Shown one piece after another: positions 36,701 to 46,600 of a DNA stretch of 64,000 bases; the first letter of the stretch is position 1, and each line of letters begins with the position of its first letter. The stretch spans positions 67,659,710 through 67,723,709 of the forward strand of contig NC_134646.1 of NCBI RefSeq assembly GCF_030463565.1. Reading direction: 5' to 3'. The notes beneath the pieces were generated by a model. That model did not search any database, was not told the DNA's origin, and saw nothing but the letters and a program-made list of their open reading frames with translations. The stretch comes from Pelecanus crispus. Lineage: Eukaryota > Chordata > Aves > Pelecaniformes > Pelecanidae. The position numbers and the translations under genes were made by a program.

Positions 36701-39700
36701 TAAACAGCTTTGAGAGCATTCTCCTTTTAAGCATTTCCAAAAAGTTTTCCATAAGAAGTATGCAAACTAAGCCAACTAATGTTTGGTATTCTGCCAAAGC
36801 ATTCTTGAAATATGTCTACTTAAAGGAACAACCAGGTAAAGGAAAATAGTGTTTCTCCTCAGACTCCCAACTGAGTCTAAAAACTGTATTTTCCCAGTTA
36901 TACTACTGACACTGAAGATCTCTGACCCTTGACTGCAGTAGACTGGGGAGAGGGCCTTGCAGGGAACATCTCTGTGTGTGAGAACAAATGGAGGATGTCC
37001 AACATGACAAACATCAGCCAAGCATCTGGGAATACCTGTGTTTGTCACAAGCAACAGCAGAGCTTGGGGTAACTCAGTGAACTGACAGAGGCAGGGATAT
37101 AATACTACAACGTGCAGCTGTGTAAGAAGTAGTTTTTGTAGAAAGGTGACTCTGAGCCTGCTTGGATTTAGTAGTTACTAACAACAAGCCAGCATGTGCC
37201 AGCAGTTATCATCACCTCCCTGTACTTGGAATAGCAAATAACCACAGTATTGCAGACATAGCTGAGGGCAACCAATTGCTTCCTCTTCCTTGACAATTGC
37301 TGTAGCAAAGAAAACATAACTGATGATGTCCCAATCCATTAAGGGAAGAGATGAAATGTGGTAGGTGGAAGACTGTGGCAGTGGGAAAAAAAAGAGAAGG
37401 TATGAAGGTAGTGGAAGCATGGGAGTCCCTTGAGAGAATTAGGGAGAAATCATTTCAGTGAAGGTGATGATAGCCCAGAAAAATGTGCAGGGATGTGAAA
37501 CCTGAACTGATAAAAGCAAAGGACAGGAGTAAGCAAAGACAATAATCAGAATGAAAGACAGACGAAAATCACTTAAAAGCTCCTATTTATCTCTGTGTCC
37601 TGAGGACATATGAAGGATTTGAAGTGCTGCCAAAGCTACCTTTGTTTACACATAAACACTGATAAGAATTTTTTTGCCTTCCCCTTTTCCCCACACCCTT
37701 CTTAACATCTTGGATACAAGAAGTTAGTAATTACTTGACTAGAAAGAAGAGAGGAAGAACTAATTTTCAAAATTGAATGTACTAGTGGCAAATTTTATGA
37801 AGGGAAGGGGAACAAGAGAAAAGGACAAAGTATACTGGTTTGCAATCTGGAAGCAAAGTGCATTCAAAAGAGTTCAAGTTACATGCCTCACCTCAAGTAA
37901 AGCATTACCAGCACCAACAAGATTACCAACACTGATGGAGAATGAGGGGATTGAGGGAAAGAAAGTTTGGTCTTTTCCAGTTCAGAAAAAGAAGCAAAAA
38001 TTGGAGAAGAAGGCAATATTTTAGAGTAACTGCTATCCCAGCAATAGCCAGTAAGTTTTGGAAACAGCTTGCTTCCTTTTTTGCAGCTGTATCAGCTACT
38101 ATAATAAAAGATATTGCCTCCCTCTACAGACCTTGTCTGTCTTGAAGTTACATACAATGGCTTACTTTGCTGCCCAAGTGGGAAGTTCCACTCCCTTCGA
38201 TAGTGCCCTCATCTTCCTCCAGCCCCGGCACTCTTTTAACCCTTCCCTGAGTTGATTCAACTCAATAACCTGGAAGAAAACTAAACTCAGAAAAAGGTTA
38301 GCTCACTTGTTGAGTTGAATCAGTTTATTGAACAATTAGATGACTACCACGGGTGGAGCAAGAGCGAGGGCATATAACCTAAAGGTAGAGGGGTTGTTGG
38401 AAAGCTAGGAGGAACAGGACTTTTTGGTTTTTGAAGCAGACGTACAGTGTAACTTTATCCTTATATCCTTAGACCACTACAACTACAATAAAAGTAGTGA
38501 TCTAATAAACTTAACAGAGGTATATCACAGTTAAAAAAAAACACACATGAAATTTGTTAAGTGACTCCTGTGGGACATATGTTTTGGATTAAGAGCTTTC
38601 CTGAGTCAATGTAAGAAAATACATTTTCAAATCTTTGGCACAGAATGGAAGCTGCAGTAATTTGCATGAAAAAGGAAAGATGAGGGTAAAAGCACAGGCC
38701 TTCAAGAAGAGCCTTTTGCTTGAAGGCTTCAAGCTTTTTGAACACACGTGAGGAACAATATGCCCTGGAATTACATTCACTGCAGAAGGAGACAAACTGA
38801 GAGAATATAAATCAACAGACAACAACGTTTCAAGGTTTCAACAGTAGCAGTTTAAACAGAGGCATCATTTAAAATTGTAGGAGCTTTGCAACTGGGATTC
38901 ATAGTTAGAGATCTTAGTAGGGGTGGTTTCAGTGGAGTGGAAAGAACAGAGCAGATAGTTCAGAAACATCAAGGGCAAGTAACACACTTGAATCTATAAA
39001 TTAGGAGGAAAGGAATTGGACATGACATTAAGATGAAAAGCAGTGGCAAGAAATTTGTCTCTCCAGGATTATGGGAAAATTGAGAGTTAAGATGGTCTAT
39101 GATCACAGTCACCAGAAGTAACAGTTCACCACTTCCATCACCATCTTTAGATTATGTGACCATGTGGATCATCTCACTGATACAACTGGAGACCTATGGG
39201 TCAAAACATATGCATTGCCACAAATGCAAGACAAGGGAGAGGAGCGAGTAGCTTCAGAAAAACATGGGAATGTTCCCTTCAGTAGCACTGAAGTGCAAGC
39301 TTGATTAGCTATGCTGAAACCGTGGCGATGCCAAGCCAAAATTCTGGTGGGATCAATGGTTTAAACTGGCATAAACTGGCTCCGCTGCCAGAAGAGGCAG
39401 CTCTATGCCCTATCTCCACATTGATCCTTAACCCGGCACAAACTTTTTATGTAGCTGTGCAGTGAATTGGATCATGTTACTGACATAGCTGAAGGTTATG
39501 GGAAGAAAGTAGCAAAAGGGAAGAACTGTTTAACCCAGCACTATTTCTGAGGGAAAAAGTGTCTTGGGCCATGGTTTAATATAGTCAATCCAGCTTTAAA
39601 ACTCCTGGTGCCAGCAAAAATGATGGGGCTCCATGATACAAAGTACTGATCCAATAAATATTCACTCTGCAGCTTGAATGTGTTTAATACAAAGCCCAAA

Positions 39701-40546
39701 CCAGGAAAAGTAACTTTACATTGGTGAGTTTTATGCTAATTAGATCTTTCTTCTCTTACAGTTGGCACAACAGCAACGTAAGAGCACAAAGGCATTGTCA
39801 ACTCTATTTTGTGTCCTGACCTAATTTAGTTCAAGTGTAATAGCAGCCTCGCACCTCACCCAGATCAGGTTGGTCCTGCTGAGTGACTAAGTGGCACACA
39901 AACCTAATTTAAAGTTCAAGGACCTGTGTCCTCTTTGCATTCTGGTCAACAATTTCAGTATGTAGAACAGGTTCCATATTAATCTGTAAGGGGCCATACA
40001 ATCGAGGAGAGAAAACATGATGGTGGGTGAAGGGTATCTACAGCATGCCCAGGTAGTAGTGATGTTATTACTGTAACCTTGTTCCACCTGCCCCATTCCA
40101 CAATTCCTGTTGTTTGCCTGTATCTTTCATTAGGTTATGTTTAAAACTGGGTCGCAACCTGAGTGTTCAACATTATTCAAGGACACCTTAGGTTAACGAC
40201 TTTGTAAGGTTCTTTTTGGCAGCTATTATTGCCGATGCCTAAAATTGTATTTCTGTGCAATAACAGGCATTTTGCAGGGTGTTATTTGCCAGTGCTCTTC
40301 TGTAAGGACGGGGCATTGTGAGTCCTTGGTTAGGGACCAGAACTTCCTACGGGTTCTGCAATGTCTCTTTTAAAATTCTTAAAGTAGGTGCTGCCAGTTC
40401 TTGTAATTCAATTGTGAGTTAGGTAACAGTTATTTTATTATTCTCACACCTACCGGAGGCAAGGAACATATTGAGAATTTCAGCTGTCATTGGCACAAAG
40501 GCGTTTGTGCTTGGCTGTCCTGGCTGCAGAGAAATGTGAGAACGTG
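33711..40546. other. Intergenic, upstream of ADGRA3
   Basis: About 6.8 kb with no exon I can defend. The part at 34060-34560 is strikingly AT-rich with many TTAAT/ATTAA cores. An inverted repeat next to an AATAAA on the minus strand lies at 38253-38335. The rest is ordinary AT-rich sequence with short chance frames. Confidence 0.45.
38253..38322 (-). repeat. 13-bp inverted repeat beside an AATAAA (possible LTR piece)
   Basis: TGATTCAACTCAA at 38253-38265 and its exact reverse complement TTGAGTTGAATCA at 38310-38322, with a 44-base spacer. Just beyond, read on the minus strand, is TTCAATAAACTGATTC, so a poly-A signal sits at the mouth of the stem, and about 55 bases before it is GGTTATATGCCC, a weak TATA-like box. 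That spacing resembles the promoter-to-R/U5 part of a retroviral LTR. I could not find LTR ends or internal sequence, so this stays a possibility. Confidence 0.35.
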
Positions 40547-40608
40547 ACCTACCTACACCCAGAAAAGCAGTCCCAAGCGTGCAATGAAAAGACACATTGT
40601 AGGTAGGT
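40547..40608. repeat. Perfect 11-bp inverted repeat followed by T-run
   Basis: ACCTACCTACA at 40547-40557 pairs exactly with TGTAGGTAGGT at 40598-40608, with a 40-base loop. A 13-T run (40612-40624) follows. It lies about 300 bp upstream of the CpG island edge. Function unknown. Confidence 0.7.
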
Positions 40609-41235
40609 TGGTTTTTTTTTTTTTACATTTGAGATTGATGATATTGAAGCAACTTTTTCCATCTTTTGGCTCTTTGGCTGTCAAGTGGGAAAACCAGGGT
40701 TACCTCATTTTACAGGGATGATTTGAGGACAAATGTCTTGCAAGCACAAGACATTTAGAGTACTGAAAGCCATTCAGAACCTAGGCAGGGGATTATCCTT
40801 TCTCCACAAAGCATGCACGGGAACAGCCCCTCCTGCAAGACCAAAGATTTGGAGCTGGGGGCCAGAGGAAAGGCATGGAAGCAGAGGAGAGGGAAACCAA
40901 AGCGCTCCACCCTGTTCCTGCGAGGGGGACACGGCCCACGAGGTGCCAAAGGGACCCTCGGCTCTACAGAACGCTGAGGGGCCCAGAGCCACCGGCCATC
41001 GGGGAACAGGCAACGCCCCGGGGAAGGAGCTCCGGCCGGAGGCGGCCGGGGCAGGAAGGTCGCGACAGCTCGCAGCGCCGCCGCTGCGGGGAGCGGCGGG
41101 ACGGAGGGCAGGCCCAGCGCTGCCGACGGCCCTGCCAAGGGCGCGGCGGCGGCGGAAGGGGCCGGGGTCTGCCGTCGGGAGGGCGCTTTCCCCCCTCAGC
41201 AGCACCTCCCCGCCGCGGCCACCTCACGCGGCGGC

Positions 41236-41278
41236 GCGCAGGCGCGGTGGCGGCCGTGGCGGCCGCGGCGCTTGCGCA
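41236..41278 (+). promoter_or_regulatory. Two NRF1-like sites
   Basis: GCGCAGGCGC at 41236-41245 is one base from the palindromic NRF1 consensus GCGCAYGCGC, and TTGCGCA at 41272-41278 holds a half-site. They lie about 300-345 bp upstream of the ADGRA3 start codon in the CpG island, a typical place for NRF1 in TATA-less promoters. Binding is inferred from the motif only. Confidence 0.4.
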
Positions 41279-41437
41279 GAGGGGCCGAGGCCCGGCCGGG
41301 CTCCGGCACTGGCGGAAGGCGGCGCTGCTGCCGCTGCGTGGAGCCCGCCCGGCCCCGACACAAAGACGAGGGCGGCGGTGGCGGCCCCGGCTCCTGCCCG
41401 CCCGCCCCCCCCCAGCTCGCCGCCCCCGCGGCACCAC

Positions 41438-41485
41438 ATGGCGGCAGCGCCGCGGCCGCGCCTGGCGCCGCCCCCGCGGAGCTAG
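41438..41485 (+). promoter_or_regulatory. Upstream ORF (15 codons) with YY1-like start
   Basis: ATG at 41438 opens MAAAPRPRLAPPPRS and stops at TAG 41483-41485, 95 bases before the ADGRA3 start and out of frame with it. The start is also a YY1-like core, ATGGCGGC (41438-41445). If transcription begins upstream, this uORF could lower translation of the main frame; if it begins at or after the motif, as happens with YY1 sites near starts, it would not. Sequence alone does not decide. Confidence 0.5.
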
Positions 41486-41580
41486 GCCAAGGCGAACCCC
41501 CCCCCCCCATCCTCTCCCGCCCGGCCCGGCCGACCCCGCCGCCTGCGGAGGAGCGGAGCGGGGCCCTGCAGAGCCCCGCC

Positions 41581-41858
41581 ATGCTGCCCCCGGGCCGCCG
41601 CGCTCTCTGCCGCCCGCCGCGCCGCCGCCGTCGCCGCCGCCCGGCGGGGCTCCTGCCCGCGCTCCTGCTGCTGACGGCGCTGGGGGGCGGCGGTGGCGAC
41701 GCCGCGCTGCCCCCGGGCTGTAAGTACGACGGCCGCCCAAAAAGCGCCGGCAAAGCGGCGGCCGCCGGCGGCCCGGTGGAGGTGAAGGTGGTTTGCAGCA
41801 ACCTGGAGCTCGCTCAGGTCCTGCCTCCCGAGCTGCTGCCTAACCGGACGGTCACCCT
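41581..41858 (+). CDS. ADGRA3: ADGRA3 (GPR125) coding exon 1
   Basis: First coding exon of an adhesion GPCR of the ADGRA group, a plasma-membrane receptor with an extracellular leucine-rich-repeat domain. The ATG has a G at -3. The first 92 codons plus two bases are here. Residues 1-21 are Arg-rich with seven arginines in a row (14-20). A hydrophobic signal core LLPALLLLTAL (24-34) is followed by a Gly run. Then come the mature start around ALPPGCKYDGR and the N-flank of the LRR, VVCSNLELAQVLPPELLPNR, with cysteines at 47 and 72 and a sequon NRT at 88-90. This last block matches human ADGRA3 almost residue for residue as I remember it. The exon ends CCCT before the donor GTGAGT, leaving phase 2; codon 93 (Leu) is completed in the next exon. 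The paralogue ADGRA2 is the main alternative; the fit to ADGRA3 is better. Confidence 0.93.
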
Positions 41859-41945
41859 GTGAGTACCGTCCGCGGGTGGGGGGTCTTGGCGCGACGTGGA
41901 TGGGGGGGGGGGAGCGCTGGCTTGAGGTAAAATGGGGGCGGCGGC

Positions 41946-42150
41946 GGGGGGGGGGGGGTGGGGGCGCGCTTGACCCCATGTGCTGCCGGGGAGAGCCCCA
42001 GGAGCGTTGTTTTTTTTGTTTTGGCTGTTCTTTTAATGCTTCCCCATAGCTTCCTGGGGTGGTGATTTTTGGGGGGGGGGGGGGGGCGGGAAGCGTCCCG
42101 TTACTCACTGGTGGGACGGGCGGCATCCCCCCCCCACCCCCCCCCCCGCC
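41946..42150 (+). repeat. Cluster of G and C homopolymers at start of intron 1
   Basis: G runs at 41946-41964 (broken by one T) and 42071-42090 (16 G, C, GGG), and C runs at 42127-42150 (broken by A and G). A 12-C run also sits in the 5' UTR at 41497-41508. These have quadruplex-forming potential and are hard to sequence. Confidence 0.8.
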
Positions 42151-42602
42151 CTCCTGTTCTTAAACTTCCCTAAATTTAATTTTTTTTTCCATCTCAGGAG
42201 AAGCTCTGCTTCGGAGTACTGCGCTTTGAGGTAGTTTTAGCAACCGAGCGCTGATAGAGCGCGTGAGTCAGTAGGCGAGGTGGGGCCTGAAGTTTGGCGG
42301 TAGCAAACAGCAACCTGTTCGCTGCAGCTGGTGATAAAACCAGCGGAAGGGATTTATTTTGTTTCTTCTTTGGAAAAAAAAAAGGTCAATTTACTTCCAC
42401 GGAGCAGTAGGCGTGCTCTTTTTATGCGGAGGCAATCCTAGCTCATCCATTTGAATAACAAGTTTCAAACAGGATATGCAACTTATTCCAAAGTAAGAAA
42501 CCTGTTGCTATTTACTTAGACATGAGTGTGCACATGTAAAGGAAGGATTTGCAAGTTGTTTTTCTTCCTGAGACATTAACTGGTCACTCCATCAAAGAAC
42601 TT

Positions 42603-42690
42603 CATAGAATCATAGAATGGTTTGGGTTGGAAGGGACCTTTAAAGATCATCGAGTCTGATCCCCCAGCCATGGGCAGGGACATCAGCAGC
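42603..42690 (-). mobile_element. CR1 LINE 3' end, antisense
   Basis: CATAGAATCATAGAATGG then TTTGGGTTGGAAGGGACC, then TTTAAAGATCATCGAGTC: the reverse complement of a young avian CR1 3' end, in ADGRA3 intron 1. The 'tttaaagatcat' block distinguishes it from the subfamily at 2486 and 43625. CR1-like sequence may continue to about 42740. Confidence 0.93.
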
Positions 42691-43624
42691 ACTGGATTTC
42701 ATCAGTGGATGGTCCTAAAAGTGGAACCCTGTCCCTTCTTTAGAGAGCCTTAAAGTACCTGTGTTACTGTGGGAAGACTCAAGTGCGACCAAGTACTATG
42801 CAAGAAAATCGATGAAAAGAAGCGGAATTATGGGGTCTAGCTTAAGATATTTTATCTACTTAACTGGAAATCACAGGTTTGAAAGATCTGCCAATAATCC
42901 GAGTTTAATAAGCACAGAATATATATAGTTCTGTCATGTGAAGAACAATCTGACTGCTGTTTTTGTGAATTTTGGCAGCACTGAAACACCAAGGAAGGGC
43001 TTCCTTCAGGGAGTCTTAGTGGGGTGTGGACCCAGTCAGTGTCAGATGCATGGATCAGGACCTGTGAGAAAAGGGAAAGCCAAAAAAAGGGAAGTGATTA
43101 AGGCTATAAAGTAGTTGTTCTCGCTTGGCAATCTGCAAGGGTTCAGAGAATATTCCTAAATGACCCGTGAGAAGTGACCAGAAATATTCGTATATGAAGT
43201 TTGTGAAGTAGAAAAGAAAGCAACAAGTAGGTGGTGATGGCTGTTTGATCAATAAATCCATTTTAGTCTTTGCTAGCCTCAAATGCTTTGCAGCTGATTA
43301 ACTGTTAAAAAAATAGTATTATCCATTAAAATTTTGATAAAAGTAGATGTTAGTATGGTTGATACGCTGAAGTTGACTGTGGAGGTCTTTTGGTTCAAAA
43401 AACTTGCAGGGACAGCTCTGATTGCTGTGAAAGACAAGCAGATATCAAACACAGCAGCCTTGCTGTGAATGGACCTTTGTTCATAATTGCAGTGGCAGAA
43501 GAATTTGGAAGAATGGTTCATCTTTCATCTTGATTTTCATACTCCTTCACTATCTAGAGTGTAACTAGAGCATATCTACATACACTAATTAGTTGCTTTC
43601 AGTTTTAACTGGCCTTTGTAGTTC

Positions 43625-43692
43625 ATCATAGAATCATAGAATGCTTTGGGTTGGAAGGGACCTTGAGAGATCATCTAGCCCAACCCCGCTGC
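43625..43692 (-). mobile_element. CR1 LINE 3' end, antisense, short
   Basis: About 68 bp of CR1 3' end in reverse orientation with the ATTCTATGATTCTATGA tail and the 'ggaccttgagagatcat' block. It is almost the same as the copy in GBA3 exon 3, with about two differences over the shared part. 5'-truncated. Confidence 0.93.
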
Positions 43693-46600
43693 ATAACTTC
43701 TGAAATTTATTTTTCCCTTTTAAACTTTTTTAATAGACAAAGGAAGAACCAAAGTGATTTTTTTAATTATTTGTAGTAAGTATTGTAATTGTGTTGAAAC
43801 AAGTAATACGAACGCATACTTTGAAATTTTGCTTAAATAAAAGGCAAAGATTATTAAACTAATGCTCCTGCTTTTGCTTAGAGAGTGGACACAATAACTG
43901 TTGTGTTTCAGGTTCTTTCAAGTTTGTTGATTTTTGAGGCATGACTTTCCATATCTCAGAGGTGTGGTTTTTTTTTTTTTTCCCTGCATCCATCTTAACC
44001 TGGTTAGAAAGTTTTCGTGATTTATAGGGTGTGTTGCCAAGTGCCATTTCACTAACATGTTGATTAGTAGTGGCTGGGTTAATCGTTATCTAATCTTTTG
44101 CCAAAAATTACTTTTTTTTCCAAGCTGATACTTAGAATTGCAGTACTTGGTGGATAGTGGAAGGTTGTCTGATTAGAGTCAAACTGCCCGGAGTTATCTT
44201 GAATCTTGATTCTTGTGGGATTCTTCTATTAAGATAAGTAGTAGTTCTATTATAGCTTTTTGGATTATTGGATCACAGAAGAGATAAGTAGCTGAAAATA
44301 GATCACTGTTGTGTAGATCAGCTGCATTTTAATTCAGCTAATTTTCTTTTATGTTGACTTTATTTTGCACAAACCGATTTTAAGTACAAGGACCTATATA
44401 GCTTTATATAACTTTTTGGTTTTTGAGTGAGCTAGGAATGACTCAAATAAAGTGACTATATTCATTTTAGAAATCCTAATTCCATCCTTATCACTGATCA
44501 AACTCATAGGCTTTCAGTAGATCAGCTGCTGTGCATTTAGCATTTACAATTTTTTTTTTTCCCAGTGAAATATTTTTAAGGACAAAACTCTCTAAAAAGT
44601 GAGGAAATAAGAGAAATAGTGGAAACTGGGTTAAATGAGTGGCATCTGAGGATGCTGGCCAGGTTCTTTCATTCTTGCACACCATTGTAGTTAGTGGTTA
44701 ACAATAATATTGATAAGTTGGGCAAGGTCACTTAATTTATGAAATGCCTTGGCCTTTGTTTGCCACAAAACATTTTATTGTGCTAGTAATTTAGGTCAGT
44801 GTTACTTAGTTACAGTTCAGCAAAAATATCTTAAATTGATTTCAATTGATAAGAGACAGAGTAAGTTTGTTTCATGATTGAGGAAGGAAAGCAAACACTG
44901 GAAGAGCAGCATTAAAGTATAGAGAGATGTCCATGGGAGAATAAGTAATGTTTAGGATTTCTGGCAGTACTGTAAATTGAGATTCCTTTAGAATCCGTGT
45001 AGAATTAGATGGTGCTTTACTGAGCAGTTAGGTCAAATTCCAAGGTGAATTCAAGTTTAGTTATAGCTAAGGAAGGGACTGTTTCATAGCCTTATATAAT
45101 AAAAATTGATTGGGATGCAAATGAAGAGTGAGTCTACATAAACACCATAGATGGCTTTGACCTTTGTAGTTTAACCAGCCAGATGAGATGCTTTTGGTGA
45201 GAAAATAACATAACTGGGTGAATGTAACTTGATGCTTTGTCTGACATGCTCTGTATTTCAGTAGATACTGAAGCTGTTGCCATGATTCACATTTGAATAA
45301 GACATGCACTCTTGTAATAGAAGCCTGAAATAAGATATGCATTGCTGTTGTGTTTCTTTGATGCAAGCTCAAATGATGATGTCATAACTTGTTGGATATT
45401 AACCATTACTTCGTTCTTTAGAAGAGAATGTGTAATTCCGCTGAAGACAAGCCCATGAAGTTGTAGTCCCTGTTACTTGTTGAGAATTTTAGTTACCCGT
45501 TACACATAGGTCATTCTGTAGGAATAGGAATCTGTGTAAACAGAGGAAAAGCATATATATTCAGTAAAGAATTGTGTTTCTGAATCAGGAGCGTTACTGG
45601 TCTGCAAAGAACTTTGCTTACCCGCTTATCCTGATAGGAACATATGAGTATCAATGTTTGCATTTACAAGCCAGAGCATTAGCCTAGATTTGTGTTCAGA
45701 ACTGTTCAAAGATAGGCTTAACTGGGTTGCTGTTGAGAAACATCTTTAATGTCACAGTTTTTGTGCAGCTCCTAAATACACTCATGTCAAACTACATCCA
45801 TTAAGCAGCTGAAGGGCACACTTATTTGGCCTTCCAGATATCTCTGCAGCCTTTCCATTCATAACACAAATTCCTAAATTCCAAAAGTTTCAGAGCAAAA
45901 GCTCACTCATTGCAAGGAGTCACTCATCTCACAGTGTGTGATTACATTATAATTACATGAGTAATTTTTTCCTTACAGAAAAAGGACTCTTTGGCTTTTA
46001 AAAGTAAAGCAAATAGATATTATGTAGTGACTTATATTTATGATTCTTAATATTCTTTTTTTGAGGCATGATCTGATGCTTTGCTAGACTGTTGTAATTT
46101 CCTTTGTTTTACTTAGTTGGGCCTTTCTCTAGTATGTGTTTGGAAAAAAAGAGTCCTTTACCAAAACATTGACAAACAGGAAGTATAGGCATAGTAAATA
46201 TCTTCTGTGGATGTTTGCCTTTTCTTTTAAAGTACATTTCCATTACTAACTTGAAGGTACTCTTGACAGCTAATCCCTTTTTTGTTAAAATAGTCTATTT
46301 TAGACTGTTGTAAGAGCTCAGCACTAATAACTTGGGCAGTGATAACATTTTCTGAAGACACAAAGAGCTAATACCTCCCATTAAAACTTATCTTAAAATT
46401 TCCTTTGGTTGGTGGATGCATGGACTATGCAAAATACACTTTTCTCATGAACACATGTCAGTACAGAGACAGTACTTGAGAACTGTTGTATCCACAATTT
46501 AGTAAATCACAAGTACTTGTGCATGCCTTTTTACCGGTCGCATCTGGCTCCAAAAAATCATTACTGATGTTTCATTTTCTATTACGCTTGTATTCAAGTA

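Larger units (their letters stand above)
40870..42150 (+). promoter_or_regulatory. ADGRA3: CpG island promoter of ADGRA3
   Basis: GC content and CpG density jump sharply near 40870 and fall after about 42150, against AT-rich flanks. The island spans the likely start site, 5' UTR, coding exon 1 and the start of intron 1. No TATA box is visible before the start codon, which fits a broad CpG-type promoter. NRF1-like and YY1-like sites lie in the 350 bp before the ATG. Long open frames on both strands here are a by-product of the GC-rich composition. The exact transcription start cannot be placed from sequence; 41230-41430 is my guess. Confidence 0.85.

Noticed and set aside
41272..41580. In-frame open extension upstream of the ADGRA3 ATG, starting from TTG at 41272.
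   Set aside because: The extension has low-complexity Pro/Ala/Gly composition and no ATG. The ATG at 41581 has a good -3 G and is followed by a signal peptide, so the start is there.
40733..42126. Overlapping open frames of 127-282 codons on both strands around the CpG island.
   Set aside because: They follow from very high GC content with few stop trinucleotides. Only the frame starting at 41581 has a recognised product, signal peptide and proper splice donor.
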